From: CAVWZH01 sp963765285
GTDB taxonomy: Bacteria > Acidobacteriota > Terriglobia > Terriglobales > Acidobacteriaceae
Reading direction: 5' to 3'
Assembly: GCA_963765285.1 (NCBI GenBank)
Contig: CAVXVR010000006.1
Location: forward strand, 124,001 to 188,000
DNA: 64,000 nucleotides
In this document: positions 51,775 to 60,441 of the stretch, piece after piece
How the letters are laid out: each line of letters opens with the position of its first letter
Numbering within the stretch: position 1 is the stretch's first letter
Position numbers and translations under genes: made by a program
The notes under the pieces: generated by a model
Database searches by the model: none
What the model saw: the letters and a program-made list of their open reading frames with translations, nothing else
Told to the model about the DNA's origin: nothing

Positions 51775-53400
51775 TTACCTGCTCACTGCAAGTTCCCGGT
51801 CCTGCTGCCGATTCTGTTCGTACGTCGCGTCGGACACTCCCAGGCGTTTCATCAAGTGGTCGCCCACTCGAAGTGCGTTGGCCATGATGGTAAGGGCAGG
51901 ATTTACGGCAGCGCTCGATGGGAAGAAACTCCCGTCTACAACGTAAAGGTTGTCGACGTCATGGGCTTTGCAGTTCACGTCCAGGACTGAGGTCTTAGGG
52001 TCGTGCCCAAAGCGAATCGTGCCGTTCTGATGGGCTACGCCGGCGAGTGGAATCTGTTGTCCTACGTACAGGTTTCGCCCAAACAGCCCTTGATGGCAGT
52101 CATGGCCATGCACGGTGCAGTTCGTCTGCTTCATGGCCTGCTTCAGTTTTGAATTGAGCCGCTCGTGTGCCTCCAGGTTGTTGGGTGTGTAGGTCATGAC
52201 AATCTTGCCGTCTCGGCCGATGGTGACGCGATTGTTCGGATCGGGCAGGTCCTCGGAGGTGAGCCAGAAATCGAGCGAGTGCTTGGCCATGAGCTCCAGT
52301 GTGAAATTCGGGGCGATGGCCGGTGCGCCGGCCTTTAGGGTGATTGCGTCCAGTTTGCCGACGAACGAGATGTGTCCCATGGGGTACTCGAAGTCTTTGG
52401 AGCCGAAGTAGAAGTCATTGACTCCCAGCGTCTTTTGAAAAATCGTGGGGTTGGGACACTTCGAGATCGCCATCATCACCGAATTGGTGTGCCCCATGTA
52501 GTGCCGGCCCAAAACATCCGAACTATTAGCAAGTCCGCGTGGATGCTTGTCATTGGCAGAGCGCAACAACAGCGCGGCCGAGTTGATCGCGCCACAGGAG
52601 ACGACAACCAAATCTGCGGAATACGTCTCCAGGCTGCCGCCGCGCTCCACAACTACGCTTTTCACCTGGCGACCCGATGAATCAGTTTCCAACCGCTTCA
52701 CCAGCGAATTGGTCAGCAGTGTAACGTTGGAATGTTTGATCGCCTCATCGATGCAGACAACTTGCGCGTCGGACTTGGCGCCAACCAGACAGGAGAACCC
52801 GTCGCAGGTGTTGCAGCGGATGCAGCGGCTCTTGTGCGGATTCTTCTCGTCGAGCATGACTCCGACGGGCACGTGAAAGGGCTTCAGTCCAGAGCGCGCG
52901 AAGTCGTCGGACAGTTGCTGAATGCGTGGCTCATGGCTGACGGCGGGCCAGGGATAGGCGGAGTTCGCTGGCGGCTCGGTCGGATCTTCGCCGCGGTTTC
53001 CGTGCACCTGATAGAGATTCTCGGCCTGCGTGTAGTACGGCTCCAGATCGTCATAGCTGATCGGCCATGCTGGCGAGATGCCACCGTGGTGGCGCAGTTC
53101 GCCGAAATCCTCTTTGCGCAAACGAAACAGCGCAGCACCGTAGAACTTGGTATTGCCGCCCACGTAGTAGTTGGTGTGCGGGTGCAGATCCTTGCCGTCC
53201 TTGTCGAGCCACGACTCCTTGGTGTTGTAGTGGCCGTCCACGTTGACGACCTGCGGATCCCAGTTCGCCTTCTCGCGAGGAACGTAGTCGCCGCGCTCAA
53301 GAATCAGGATCCGCTTTCCGGACGGCGCCAGGTGGTAGGCGAGGGTTCCGCCGCCCGCGCCAGTTCCGATGATGATTACGTCGTAGCGATTGTCGGTCAT
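51775..53400 (-). CDS. GMC family FAD oxidoreductase
   Basis: This 541-residue flavoprotein is expected to oxidise alcohol groups of sugars or similar compounds. It has FAD motif YDVIIIGTGAGGGTLAYHLA at the N-terminus, YYVGGNTKFYGAALFRLR, a four-cysteine segment SRCIRCNTCDGFSCLVGAKS that may bind a metal or an iron-sulphur centre, and the C-terminal signature VDGSFFPSSAAVNPALTIMA. The ATG at 53400 overlaps the stop of the aquaporin gene (ATGA). A single 887-codon frame joins this gene with part of the aquaporin gene, but only because the aquaporin frame is shifted. Confidence 0.85.
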   Translation of the reverse strand: MTDNRYDVIIIGTGAGGGTLAYHLAPSGKRILILERGDYVPREKANWDPQVVNVDGHYNTKESWLDKDGKDLHPHTNYYVGGNTKFYGAALFRLRKEDFGELRHHGGISPAWPISYDDLEPYYTQAENLYQVHGNRGEDPTEPPANSAYPWPAVSHEPRIQQLSDDFARSGLKPFHVPVGVMLDEKNPHKSRCIRCNTCDGFSCLVGAKSDAQVVCIDEAIKHSNVTLLTNSLVKRLETDSSGRQVKSVVVERGGSLETYSADLVVVSCGAINSAALLLRSANDKHPRGLANSSDVLGRHYMGHTNSVMMAISKCPNPTIFQKTLGVNDFYFGSKDFEYPMGHISFVGKLDAITLKAGAPAIAPNFTLELMAKHSLDFWLTSEDLPDPNNRVTIGRDGKIVMTYTPNNLEAHERLNSKLKQAMKQTNCTVHGHDCHQGLFGRNLYVGQQIPLAGVAHQNGTIRFGHDPKTSVLDVNCKAHDVDNLYVVDGSFFPSSAAVNPALTIMANALRVGDHLMKRLGVSDATYEQNRQQDRELAVSR

Positions 53401-54288
53401 GATGCGAATCCTCCATTGGCTCCGCAGAAGATGCAGCGCTTGTTGTTGTCGTGGTGCAGCTTGCAACACTTCACCGCCTGCCGGCCTTTGCGCCAGAGGT
53501 AGAGTTCCGCGGCGAACAGCATGCCCAGTGGCGGTGCGGTCAGGTAAACCCAGAGTCCGTCCCAGATCATTGGCGGTAGCGCCGAGCCGAAACTGCGGGC
53601 TGGATTCATGCTCATCCCAGAGAACGGCGCCTCCAGCGTGATGTAGGTGGCGACCAGCAGCCCGGCGACGACGACCGGTGTATCCAGCCCACCGGTGATG
53701 GTTTGAGAAATAGAGAACGGCCGACATCAATATGGTTGCGATGACGAATTCAGCAAACAACGCCACCCAACGGCCACGGGGGCCGGGTGTGGTGACGACG
53801 TAGCGAACGGCTGGGTCCGAGACTGCCCTGCCCAGAAGAAGCGCCACCAGAACCACGCCTGACACCGCACCGGCAAATTGCGAGGCTATATAGAAGAGCG
53901 CGTCCCATCCCCGGATCTTGCCCAGCCGGAGAAAAGTGAGTGTTACGGAAGGATTGATATGCGCGCCTGACTGCTTACCCCAGGGGGAATAAATAATGGC
54001 AATTGCAGTCAGTCCCATCGAGATTCCCATTAGAAGACGGCGCGACAGAGCCGACATGATCGACTGATGAACGGGAGAGTGCGGAAATTCATACAGGGCA
54101 CCAAAAACGCAAGCTGACACCATGAACGCGCCGAGCAATCCCGCTTCCATCAGATATTCCGGCCAGTGACTCTTCAAAGATGCCAATGCGCCCAGTTTGG
54201 GCGGCGACTCAGGTGCCACGAGAAGCGGCACGGGTTTTGGCGCTCGGTTCGACGCCTCAACCACCCGGATTTGCTCGGTGCTGCTCAT
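53397..54288 (-). CDS. aquaporin / MIP family channel, frameshifted
   Basis: This six-helix channel of about 297 residues has a 40-residue N-terminal tail and both pore motifs: GAHINPSVTL (NPS instead of NPA) and SGMSMNPARSFGSA. The frame breaks near 53690-53695, and after correction TPVVVAGLLVATYITLEAPF joins the two halves. The C-terminal tail has a Cys/His set (KCCKLHHDNNKRCIFCGANG) that may bind zinc. The ATG at 54288 is chosen; other starts exist upstream to 54438. It heads a six-gene sugar operon and may carry water, glycerol or another small solute. Confidence 0.78.
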
Positions 54289-54462
54289 GGAATCTGCGTG
54301 GTGTGATTCCGAGATCGAAGGGAAGTGACAGAGAAATTCTTCGGGCATTCCCCAGTTTCGCCTCACAAGCACGAGGCTTTGAAACCTTCGCGACACTTCC
54401 GAATCCCACTGCCACGTGAGCAGCTCGGCACGGCACATGAGCCCCCATCAAAGCGGGTTCGC

Positions 54463-54478
54463 GAATCGTTAACGATTC
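54463..54478. promoter_or_regulatory. 16-bp perfect palindrome, putative operator
   Basis: GAATCGTTAACGATTC reads the same on both strands. It lies in the 250-base space between the divergent aquaporin operon and the DM13/HbpS/SMP-30 genes, 60 bases before the latter start. The wording fits a dimeric repressor or LacI-type site. No cognate regulator gene is in the window. Confidence 0.55.
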
Positions 54479-54538
54479 ATCGCCCATCGCATGAGCAGGC
54501 TCACGAATCAAGTTTCAAGCACGAGGTACAGGACCAAC

Positions 54539-54940
54539 ATGAATAAGGCAATGCGATTTCTCCTCCGTGGGCTGCTGATGACGAGCATGCTGTTCGCCGT
54601 CTCGGCGGTTGCTCAAGACATGCACACTTCCAGCCAATTTCAGGGCCCGAAAGCCAACAAAGGGCACGTCACCCATAGCAGTCGGGATGGCAAAAGCGTC
54701 CTCACGTTGTCGGACGACTTTGTTGTGCCGGACACGCCGGATCCGCACTGGCAAGTTGTGGACTCCGACGGCCAGGTCTATCTGCTGGACAAACTCAAGA
54801 AGAAGGCTCTGCTCGGCGACAAATACCAGAAAGAGATTGTCGTTCCTGGATACGTGAAGAACGTCTCCAAAGTCATCATCTGGTGCGCATGGGCGGAAGC
54901 GAACCTGGGCGAGGCAAGCTTCAGCTCGCCAGTGAAGTAA
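54539..54940 (+). CDS. secreted DM13-domain-like protein
   Basis: This 133-residue protein has a signal peptide (MNKAMRFLLRGLLMTSMLFA... AVAQ) and a single DM13-like domain: VTHSSRDGKSVLTLSDDFVV, PDTPDPHWQVVDSDGQVYLL and YVKNVSKVIIWCAWAEANLG. DM13 domains have been predicted to take part in redox or electron transfer outside the cell, with a near-invariant cysteine, here in IIWCAWA. It is the first of three cotranscribed secreted proteins. Confidence 0.7.
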   Translation: MNKAMRFLLRGLLMTSMLFAVSAVAQDMHTSSQFQGPKANKGHVTHSSRDGKSVLTLSDDFVVPDTPDPHWQVVDSDGQVYLLDKLKKKALLGDKYQKEIVVPGYVKNVSKVIIWCAWAEANLGEASFSSPVK

Positions 54941-55022
54941 CCAACCTTCAACCGAAGGGCGTTTGTGGTTCGAACCTGGACGCAGCGCCCTTCTCAACCA
55001 ATGCAAACAAAGAGGCGAACCG

Positions 55023-55910
55023 ATGAAGAGACACAAGAAAATATTTCAATTAACCGTCCTGATTCTTGCGCTGCTGGCGGTGGCAAACGGCCAGACAGCC
55101 GATAAGAAAACTCTCACCTTGCAGGGCGCGGAGCAGGTTATCGCCGCGGCTAAGAGCGAGGCCAAGAAACTGCAGGCGCCTGGTGGCGTCATCGCTGTCG
55201 TGGACGATGGCGGCAATCTGATGGCTCTCGAGCGCCTCGACGGAACATTCTCCGCCGGCGCGAACATCTCCATCGGCAAGGCGAAGACAGCCGTCATGTT
55301 CAAGAAGCCCACTCGTTTCTTTGAGGAGTTGATCAACTCCAACGGCAAGGGTCGCACCGTGATGACGGCCTTGGAGAATTTCACACCGCTCATCGGCGGT
55401 ATTCCGATTATCGTGGATAACCAGATTGTCGGTGGTGTAGGCGTCAGCGGCGCAGCCAGCGCCGACCAAGACGAGCAACTCGCGATTGCGGGATCCAAAG
55501 CATTTGACTCGCCGATGAGCGCGGGCAGCGATCCAGCACCGGCGGTGTCTTACTGGGCCAAAAGCAAGGTGGACGAGGCCTTCGCCAAAGGCGCCGTGTT
55601 ATTCGACGGCAGCGACGGCCGCAATTACATGGTCCACGCCAGCCGTCGCGAAAAGCCCGGTCAAGCGGAGATCCACACCAAAGATGCGGATGTGATCTAC
55701 GTGCTCCAGGGGTCGGCAACCTTCGTTACCGGCGGTGAAGCGGTTGACGCCAAGACTACGGCTCCAGATGAACTTCGCGGCAGCAGCATTCGCAACGGCG
55801 AAACGCGGGAGATCGCCCAGGGCGACGTAGTCATCGTTCCGCATGGTGTGCCACACCAGTTCCTTACCGTGACCGATCCGTTTCTGTATTACGTGGTGAA
55901 GGTTCGTTAG
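55023..55910 (+). CDS. secreted GlcG/HbpS-like domain fused to a cupin
   Basis: This 295-residue protein has a signal peptide (about 1-24), a GlcG/HbpS domain (about 28-150: LQGAEQVIAAAKSEAKKLQA, GGVIAVVDDGGNLMALERLD, IIVDNQIVGGVGVSG) and a C-terminal cupin (about 200-295: AEIHTKDADVIYVLQGSATF, GDVVIVPHGVPHQFLTVTD) with the cupin His/Glu metal set partly present. HbpS-like domains bind haem or cobalamin-type ligands in some bacteria. The fusion is unusual. It lies between the DM13-like and SMP-30 genes. Confidence 0.78.
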   Translation: MKRHKKIFQLTVLILALLAVANGQTADKKTLTLQGAEQVIAAAKSEAKKLQAPGGVIAVVDDGGNLMALERLDGTFSAGANISIGKAKTAVMFKKPTRFFEELINSNGKGRTVMTALENFTPLIGGIPIIVDNQIVGGVGVSGAASADQDEQLAIAGSKAFDSPMSAGSDPAPAVSYWAKSKVDEAFAKGAVLFDGSDGRNYMVHASRREKPGQAEIHTKDADVIYVLQGSATFVTGGEAVDAKTTAPDELRGSSIRNGETREIAQGDVVIVPHGVPHQFLTVTDPFLYYVVKVR

Positions 55911-55922
55911 CCGAGGATTCCA

Positions 55923-57578
55923 GTGAAAAACCGACTCAACAACGATTGGCGGCTGACCTGGATGGCCGCGCTTTTGATGACGATCATCGCGCTCGCATTC
56001 CTTCGGGCGGAGGGCCAGTCGATTCAGGATCCTCCGTTCGGACGCCCGGATGCGGTGGTGGACCTGGCTTCTCGCGAAGGTGTAACGCTCATCAACGGGC
56101 AGTGGCGCTACCACGACGTCAAGATCGTGGATTCCGATTCCCGAACCGTTGGCCCGGACTTGAAACCGAGCGGTGCTCCAAGCAAGACCTACGACTACGA
56201 GCCGCACGGCGGCCTCGCCGACTTCGACGACTCGCAGTGGGAAACCATAGACGCTGCGACACTCGATCAGCGTCGTTCTACCGCAAAAGTCTGCTTCAAC
56301 TGGTATCGCATCAACGTGACGATCCCGGAAAAAGTGGGCGGATTTACCACGGCAGGGTCCACGGTCGCGTTCGAAATCGTGATCGACGACTACGCGGAAG
56401 TCTGGGTAAACGGCAAGATGCCTCGGGTTTTGGGGCAACCCGGCGGGCCCGTGATCAAAGGATTCAACGCGCCTAATCGCGTGATACTCACCCGTAACGC
56501 CCAGCCCGGCCAGCGCATTCAGCTTGCTGTGTTCGGCATCAATGGGCCTATTTCCTACAGCCCGCAGAACTTCATCTGGATCAAGTCGGCAACCCTCGAC
56601 TTCTACAGGTCGCCCAAAGTCGCGATCAGCGAGACTCCTGCGCAGGTCGCTAGGAAAGATCCGGCGCTGGACGATATCGTTCCTGCCGGCGCGAAGATCG
56701 AGAAACTGGCCGGAGGGTTCCTGTTTACCGAGGGGCCTATCTGGGTACCGCGCACCGACGAAACCGACGGCTACCTTCTCTTCAGCGATCCCAACAACAA
56801 TCTGATCTACCGTTGGACCCAGGACGGTCAGCTCTCCATTTTCATGACAAAGTCCGGCTACCGCGGCATGGACATCGGTGAGTACGGTCAACCGGGTTCC
56901 AACGGGCTCACGCTCGACAAGCAGGGACGGCTCACCATCAACCAGCACGGCAACCGGCGCGTGGTCCGCATGGAGAAGAACGGCCAACTTACGGTGTTCG
57001 CCGATCGGTACGAAGGCAAACGGCTGAACAGTCCCAACGATCTCGTCTACAAGTCAGATGGAGCGCTGTATTTCACCGATCCGCCGTTTGGACTTCCGAA
57101 GTTCTTCGACGACCCACGGAAAGAGCTGCCCTACAGCGGTGTGTTCCGCGTGTCTCCCGACGGGAAAAACGTCCAGCTGTTGACCAAAGAACTGAGTGGT
57201 CCGAATGGGCTCGCATTTTCGCCTGACGAGAAGTACTTCTATGTAGACAACTGGGACGAGAAGAAAAAGATCATCATGCGGTACGAAGTGAACCCCGACG
57301 GAACATTGTCGAACGGCAAAGTCTTCTTCGATATGACGTCAGCCGACGGCGAGGATGCACTCGACGGGATGAAGATCGACCAGAAGGGCAATCTTTACGT
57401 GTCGGGCCCCGGCGGTTTGTGGATCATCTCGCCAGAGGGCAAGCACCTGGGCACGATTGTCGGGCCGGAGCATCCGCACAACTTCGCCTGGGGTGACGAC
57501 GACGGCAAGACCCTCTATCTTTGTGCGAAGACCGGTTTATACCGGATTCGGCTAAACATTCCGGGTGTTCGTCCGTGA
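55923..57578 (+). CDS. secreted SMP-30/gluconolactonase family protein
   Basis: This 551-residue protein has a signal/anchor at the N-terminus, an N-terminal galactose-binding-like domain (about 60-235: FNWYRINVTIPEKVGG, FEIVIDDYAEVWVNGKMPRV) and a C-terminal six-bladed SMP-30 propeller (about 265-545: KIEKLAGGFLFTEGPIWVPR, GSNGLTLDKQGRLTINQHGN, KRLNSPNDLVYKSDGALYFT, DPPFG). Metal ligands of lactonases (Glu of FTEGP, Asn of SPNDL, Asp of ADGEDALDGMKID) are present. It probably opens gluconolactone or a related lactone. The start is GTG, 12 bases after the previous stop. Confidence 0.85.
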   Translation: MKNRLNNDWRLTWMAALLMTIIALAFLRAEGQSIQDPPFGRPDAVVDLASREGVTLINGQWRYHDVKIVDSDSRTVGPDLKPSGAPSKTYDYEPHGGLADFDDSQWETIDAATLDQRRSTAKVCFNWYRINVTIPEKVGGFTTAGSTVAFEIVIDDYAEVWVNGKMPRVLGQPGGPVIKGFNAPNRVILTRNAQPGQRIQLAVFGINGPISYSPQNFIWIKSATLDFYRSPKVAISETPAQVARKDPALDDIVPAGAKIEKLAGGFLFTEGPIWVPRTDETDGYLLFSDPNNNLIYRWTQDGQLSIFMTKSGYRGMDIGEYGQPGSNGLTLDKQGRLTINQHGNRRVVRMEKNGQLTVFADRYEGKRLNSPNDLVYKSDGALYFTDPPFGLPKFFDDPRKELPYSGVFRVSPDGKNVQLLTKELSGPNGLAFSPDEKYFYVDNWDEKKKIIMRYEVNPDGTLSNGKVFFDMTSADGEDALDGMKIDQKGNLYVSGPGGLWIISPEGKHLGTIVGPEHPHNFAWGDDDGKTLYLCAKTGLYRIRLNIPGVRP

Positions 57579-57728
57579 GTCGGATCTGGTCTTGCAGGAG
57601 TAGGGAAAGATTGTCACGTTTTTGGAGTTGCTGTGTCTCATAGGCAGGAAGCTTTGATTCCTCCGAATCGGCTGTCTAACCTGTCTGCCGATTCCGAGGG
57701 CAGAGAGCCTGGAAGGGGAGTAGGTTAC

Positions 57729-57983
57729 GTGCCTAAAAAGATTGTGGAAATCGAATGCGCAGAAGTGTGGCGTCAGATTTCAGACTATCTCGACGACGAG
57801 GTGGACCCCGGACTCCGGGCCACAATGTCCTCTCACTTCAGGGACTGTGCTCACTGTAGCGCCGTCTTGGATGGCGCACGCAACGTAGTCAAGCTCGTCG
57901 GTGACGGACGGGCATTCGAGATCCCGGCGGGGGCAAGTCAGAGGTTCTATAAGAAGCTGAAAGACCATCTGACGGCTCGCTAG
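57729..57983 (+). CDS. zinc-finger anti-sigma-like (zf-HC2) protein
   Basis: This small protein has an anti-sigma zinc-binding domain: IECAEVWRQISDYLDDEVDP and MSSHFRDCAHCSAVLDG, that is C...H-x3-C-x2-C. The GTG at 57729 with GGGGAG eight bases upstream gives 84 residues; a frame open from 57633 would add 32 residues without domain features. No ECF sigma gene is directly beside it in the same operon, but a CMD-CMD-ECF sigma gene lies 740 bases away. It may be a spare partner of that sigma. Confidence 0.65.
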   Translation: MPKKIVEIECAEVWRQISDYLDDEVDPGLRATMSSHFRDCAHCSAVLDGARNVVKLVGDGRAFEIPAGASQRFYKKLKDHLTAR

Positions 57984-57984
57984 C

Positions 57985-58003
57985 GCGCCCCGGGTTGGGG
58001 CGC
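57985..58003. terminator. hairpin between convergent genes
   Basis: GCGCCCC (57985-57991) and GGGGCGC (57997-58003) form a perfect 7-bp GC stem with loop GGGTT. It lies between the convergent zf-HC2 and CMD genes. No T-run follows. Confidence 0.45.
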
Positions 58004-58019
58004 ATGAGCGAGGGACGCA

Positions 58020-58619
58020 CTAACCTACTGCGGGTACCAGGGTCTCACGATTGACAGCTCGAGCCTTCCCCAATTCTTCAGCGATTCTTCGGTTTTCAAA
58101 GTCGGGCACGGTTCCAAGGCCAAACGCGACGGTGTTGGCGAATTTCGCCCAGCCCACAAGCAGTATTGCCTCAAGGATTTGTGGATCGCTGAATCCGTAC
58201 GTACGGAGGGCCTCGATGTCGCTTGATCCCATCTTGGATGTCTGACTGTTGAGCTTGGCGCAGAAATTCAAAAGCGCCTTATCGGCGACCGAAATCTTGG
58301 CATGAACGTGGTCAATCGCGATCTGCTCCGGTTCCGGCCCCTCAAGCTTCAACATCCGCACCATCTCGCAATGCGCGGTCACGCAATACGTGCTGAGGTT
58401 TGCCGCCGAGCACACCAGAAAGATGTATTCCTTTTGCCGTCGTGGCAGGGCGCCTTCTTTGAGAATCAGATTTCCGGTCATGGCAATCTCAGTTTCAACC
58501 ATGTCCGGACGTGCAGTTTGTTCGACGAAGAAATTGGGCAGGAACCCCAACTGTTCCCGAATGGCGGCAAATGCCGGGAAGTCTTTTTCGTCGTATGGCT
58601 GGTTTCGCAGATAGCTCAT
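58020..58619 (-). CDS. AhpD/carboxymuconolactone-decarboxylase-like protein (peroxidase-related)
   Basis: This 199-residue protein is a single CMD/AhpD-fold domain. The redox segment SAANLSTYCVTAHCEMVRML keeps both cysteines of the peroxidase-related CxxxHC type, so it may be an alkylhydroperoxidase-like enzyme. Other family segments are EYIFLVCSAANLS and GWAKFANTVAFGLGTVPDF. The ATG at 58619 is chosen; a TTG five codons upstream is also possible. It is divergent from the CMD-CMD-sigma fusion gene and clearly related to its two N-terminal domains. Confidence 0.8.
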   Translation of the reverse strand: MSYLRNQPYDEKDFPAFAAIREQLGFLPNFFVEQTARPDMVETEIAMTGNLILKEGALPRRQKEYIFLVCSAANLSTYCVTAHCEMVRMLKLEGPEPEQIAIDHVHAKISVADKALLNFCAKLNSQTSKMGSSDIEALRTYGFSDPQILEAILLVGWAKFANTVAFGLGTVPDFENRRIAEELGKARAVNRETLVPAVG

Positions 58620-58725
58620 ATCCCCCACCCCCAAGTGCGGACAAGTTTACACCAGCAGATCGTTGGTGTTGCGGGGCTCAGCCGTTAGGGTGAAATCTCG
58701 CGATATACTGGCAGCCCAATTGTCC

Positions 58726-60441
58726 ATGAGTCAGTCCTCGACCATCTCTAATGATCCACTTGGATCATATCCTCAACTGATTGCAGAGTACGGATTTCTG
58801 CCTAACTTGTTTCGGGTGCAGAGTGCCATACCGCGTGCCATTGAGGCCGAGCAGCGCCTCATCGACATAGTTGTTGTTCGCCAAGGCAGGCTGAGTAGGG
58901 TTCAGAAGGACTCGATTCTTAAAGGTGTGGCGACCGTAAGCGGGAGCGACTATTGCCGGGCGCTGTTCGCGCATTCCCATGCCGCCGAACCCGATCACAA
59001 CACTGCCCTTTCCGACTTCTCTTTAAAACTCGCGAAACGGGGCCCTTGGGTCTCAGGTCGCGACATCGGGGCGCTCAGAGAGGCCGCGTTCGACGATACT
59101 GCCATTCTGGAAGCGGTCGCGACGACGGCTGTGGCCGTGATGCTTTGCACTCTAGCGGATGGGCTACGCCCACCGCTGGACACAGATCTGCGATCACCCG
59201 GTCCGGATGAACCCCTGAAAGTCCCCGAACCGCTCGATTGGCCAGAATCCGAGGGGCCACATCTTGGTTCATCCTCGGGTTCAGCCCCTGATTCTCCCGC
59301 CTACATCGTACTTCGCGAACACTTCGGCTTTGTGCCAAACCTCTACCGGTTTCAGAGCGCGGTTCCGGAGTTGGTGGAAGTGGAACTAGGATTGCTCGAA
59401 TCCGTTCTGTTTCACGAAGACGGGTTGAATCGGGTTCAGAAGGAGTACATTCTGTTGGCTATTTCGGCCGCCAACCTGAACACCTACTGCGCGACCCTGC
59501 ATAGCCAAGTGTTAAACATACTGGGAATTCCACTAGAGGAGTGCGACCGGATCGTCGAAAATCACCGCCACGGCGGCATATCGGGGAAGGATCGGGCCTT
59601 GCTGGACGAAAGCCGGAAGCTCGCGATTCTACCAGGGCGGACGAGCCAACGGTTTGAGACGGAGCGGCTCCGCGCGCAGAGCTTTACCGAGCTCCAGATC
59701 GTCGAGGCGGTCGTGGTGTCGGGTTTGGCCAACTTCCTCAATACTGTGCAGGCAGGCGTCGGGGCCACGCCCGATTTCGCGCCACGAAGAGTTTTCGGGC
59801 CAAAAGATTTGTATCCTTTCTCCGACAAGTCCCGTCCTACCTTCGATGTCATCGTTCCCGATGATCCCGATGCGGCACTTGTGGCGCGAGTCCAGCAGGG
59901 CGATATCGATGTCTTCGAGGAGCTGGTGCGACGGCACTCCCGGCGGGTCTTCGGAGCATTGGCAGGGCTCGTGGGAAACATTGAAGATACCCGCGACGCG
60001 ACACAGGAAGTATTCTTGAAAGCGTTTGAAAATATCGGCCGTTTCCAGGGACGATCTAAGTTCTCGACTTGGCTGACCAGCATTGCAATCAATACTGGGA
60101 CCGAGCTTCTACGGCAGCGCAAGGCCTCTGAATCGCTAGCAGAGATGGAAGACGATGAGGCATTTCGCCCGCGACAGGTCCAGAGGTGGGAGGACAACCC
60201 GGAGCAGCTGTGTTCCGCTTCGCAAGTCAATGACCTGGTTCGGGAAGCAGTCCTGCGGCTTCCGGAGAAATACCGCGTTGCCGTGCTTTTACGTGATATA
60301 AACCAGCTTTCCACTGAAGAGGCCGCAGCAGCCTTGGAATTGAGCATTCCGGCTCTAAAAGCTCGGGTTTTACGGGGAAGATTGATGCTTCGAGAGAGTC
60401 TCGCCCCCCACTTTATTCGCCAGGACAAAACTGATGCTTAG
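58726..60441 (+). CDS. fusion of two CMD/AhpD domains with an ECF sigma factor
   Basis: This 571-residue protein has an unusual plan. Residues about 5-170 and 185-365 are two CMD/AhpD-like domains (IAEYGFLPNLFRVQSAIPRA; REHFGFVPNLYRFQSAVPEL; KEYILLAISAANLNTYCATL). Residues about 385-560 are an ECF sigma factor: ARVQQGDIDVFEELVRRHSR, then DTRDATQEVFLKAFENIGRF (region 2), and VLRLPEKYRVAVLLRDINQL with STEEAAAALELSIPALKARV (region 4). The CMD active sites are degenerate: GSDYCRALFAHSHA in the first and TYCATLHSQV in the second, each with a single cysteine. So they may sense rather than catalyse. Its 3' end overlaps the zf-HC2 gene by eight bases. The ATG at 58726 is preferred over a frame open from 58663. 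Confidence 0.82.
   Translation: MSQSSTISNDPLGSYPQLIAEYGFLPNLFRVQSAIPRAIEAEQRLIDIVVVRQGRLSRVQKDSILKGVATVSGSDYCRALFAHSHAAEPDHNTALSDFSLKLAKRGPWVSGRDIGALREAAFDDTAILEAVATTAVAVMLCTLADGLRPPLDTDLRSPGPDEPLKVPEPLDWPESEGPHLGSSSGSAPDSPAYIVLREHFGFVPNLYRFQSAVPELVEVELGLLESVLFHEDGLNRVQKEYILLAISAANLNTYCATLHSQVLNILGIPLEECDRIVENHRHGGISGKDRALLDESRKLAILPGRTSQRFETERLRAQSFTELQIVEAVVVSGLANFLNTVQAGVGATPDFAPRRVFGPKDLYPFSDKSRPTFDVIVPDDPDAALVARVQQGDIDVFEELVRRHSRRVFGALAGLVGNIEDTRDATQEVFLKAFENIGRFQGRSKFSTWLTSIAINTGTELLRQRKASESLAEMEDDEAFRPRQVQRWEDNPEQLCSASQVNDLVREAVLRLPEKYRVAVLLRDINQLSTEEAAAALELSIPALKARVLRGRLMLRESLAPHFIRQDKTDA

Noticed and set aside
51775..54438. A single 887-residue aquaporin-GMC oxidoreductase fusion protein
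   Set aside because: The apparent fusion results from a frame shift inside the aquaporin gene. The true aquaporin C-terminus with NPAR is in another frame and ends by ATGA overlap at the GMC start.
55599..56987. 462-codon minus-strand frame opposite the HbpS-cupin and SMP-30 genes
   Set aside because: It is an antisense shadow; the plus strand carries clear HbpS, cupin and SMP-30 motifs with signal peptides.
59562..60428. 288-codon minus-strand frame opposite the CMD-sigma fusion
   Set aside because: Serine/arginine-rich antisense sequence with no motifs; the plus strand encodes recognisable CMD and ECF sigma domains.
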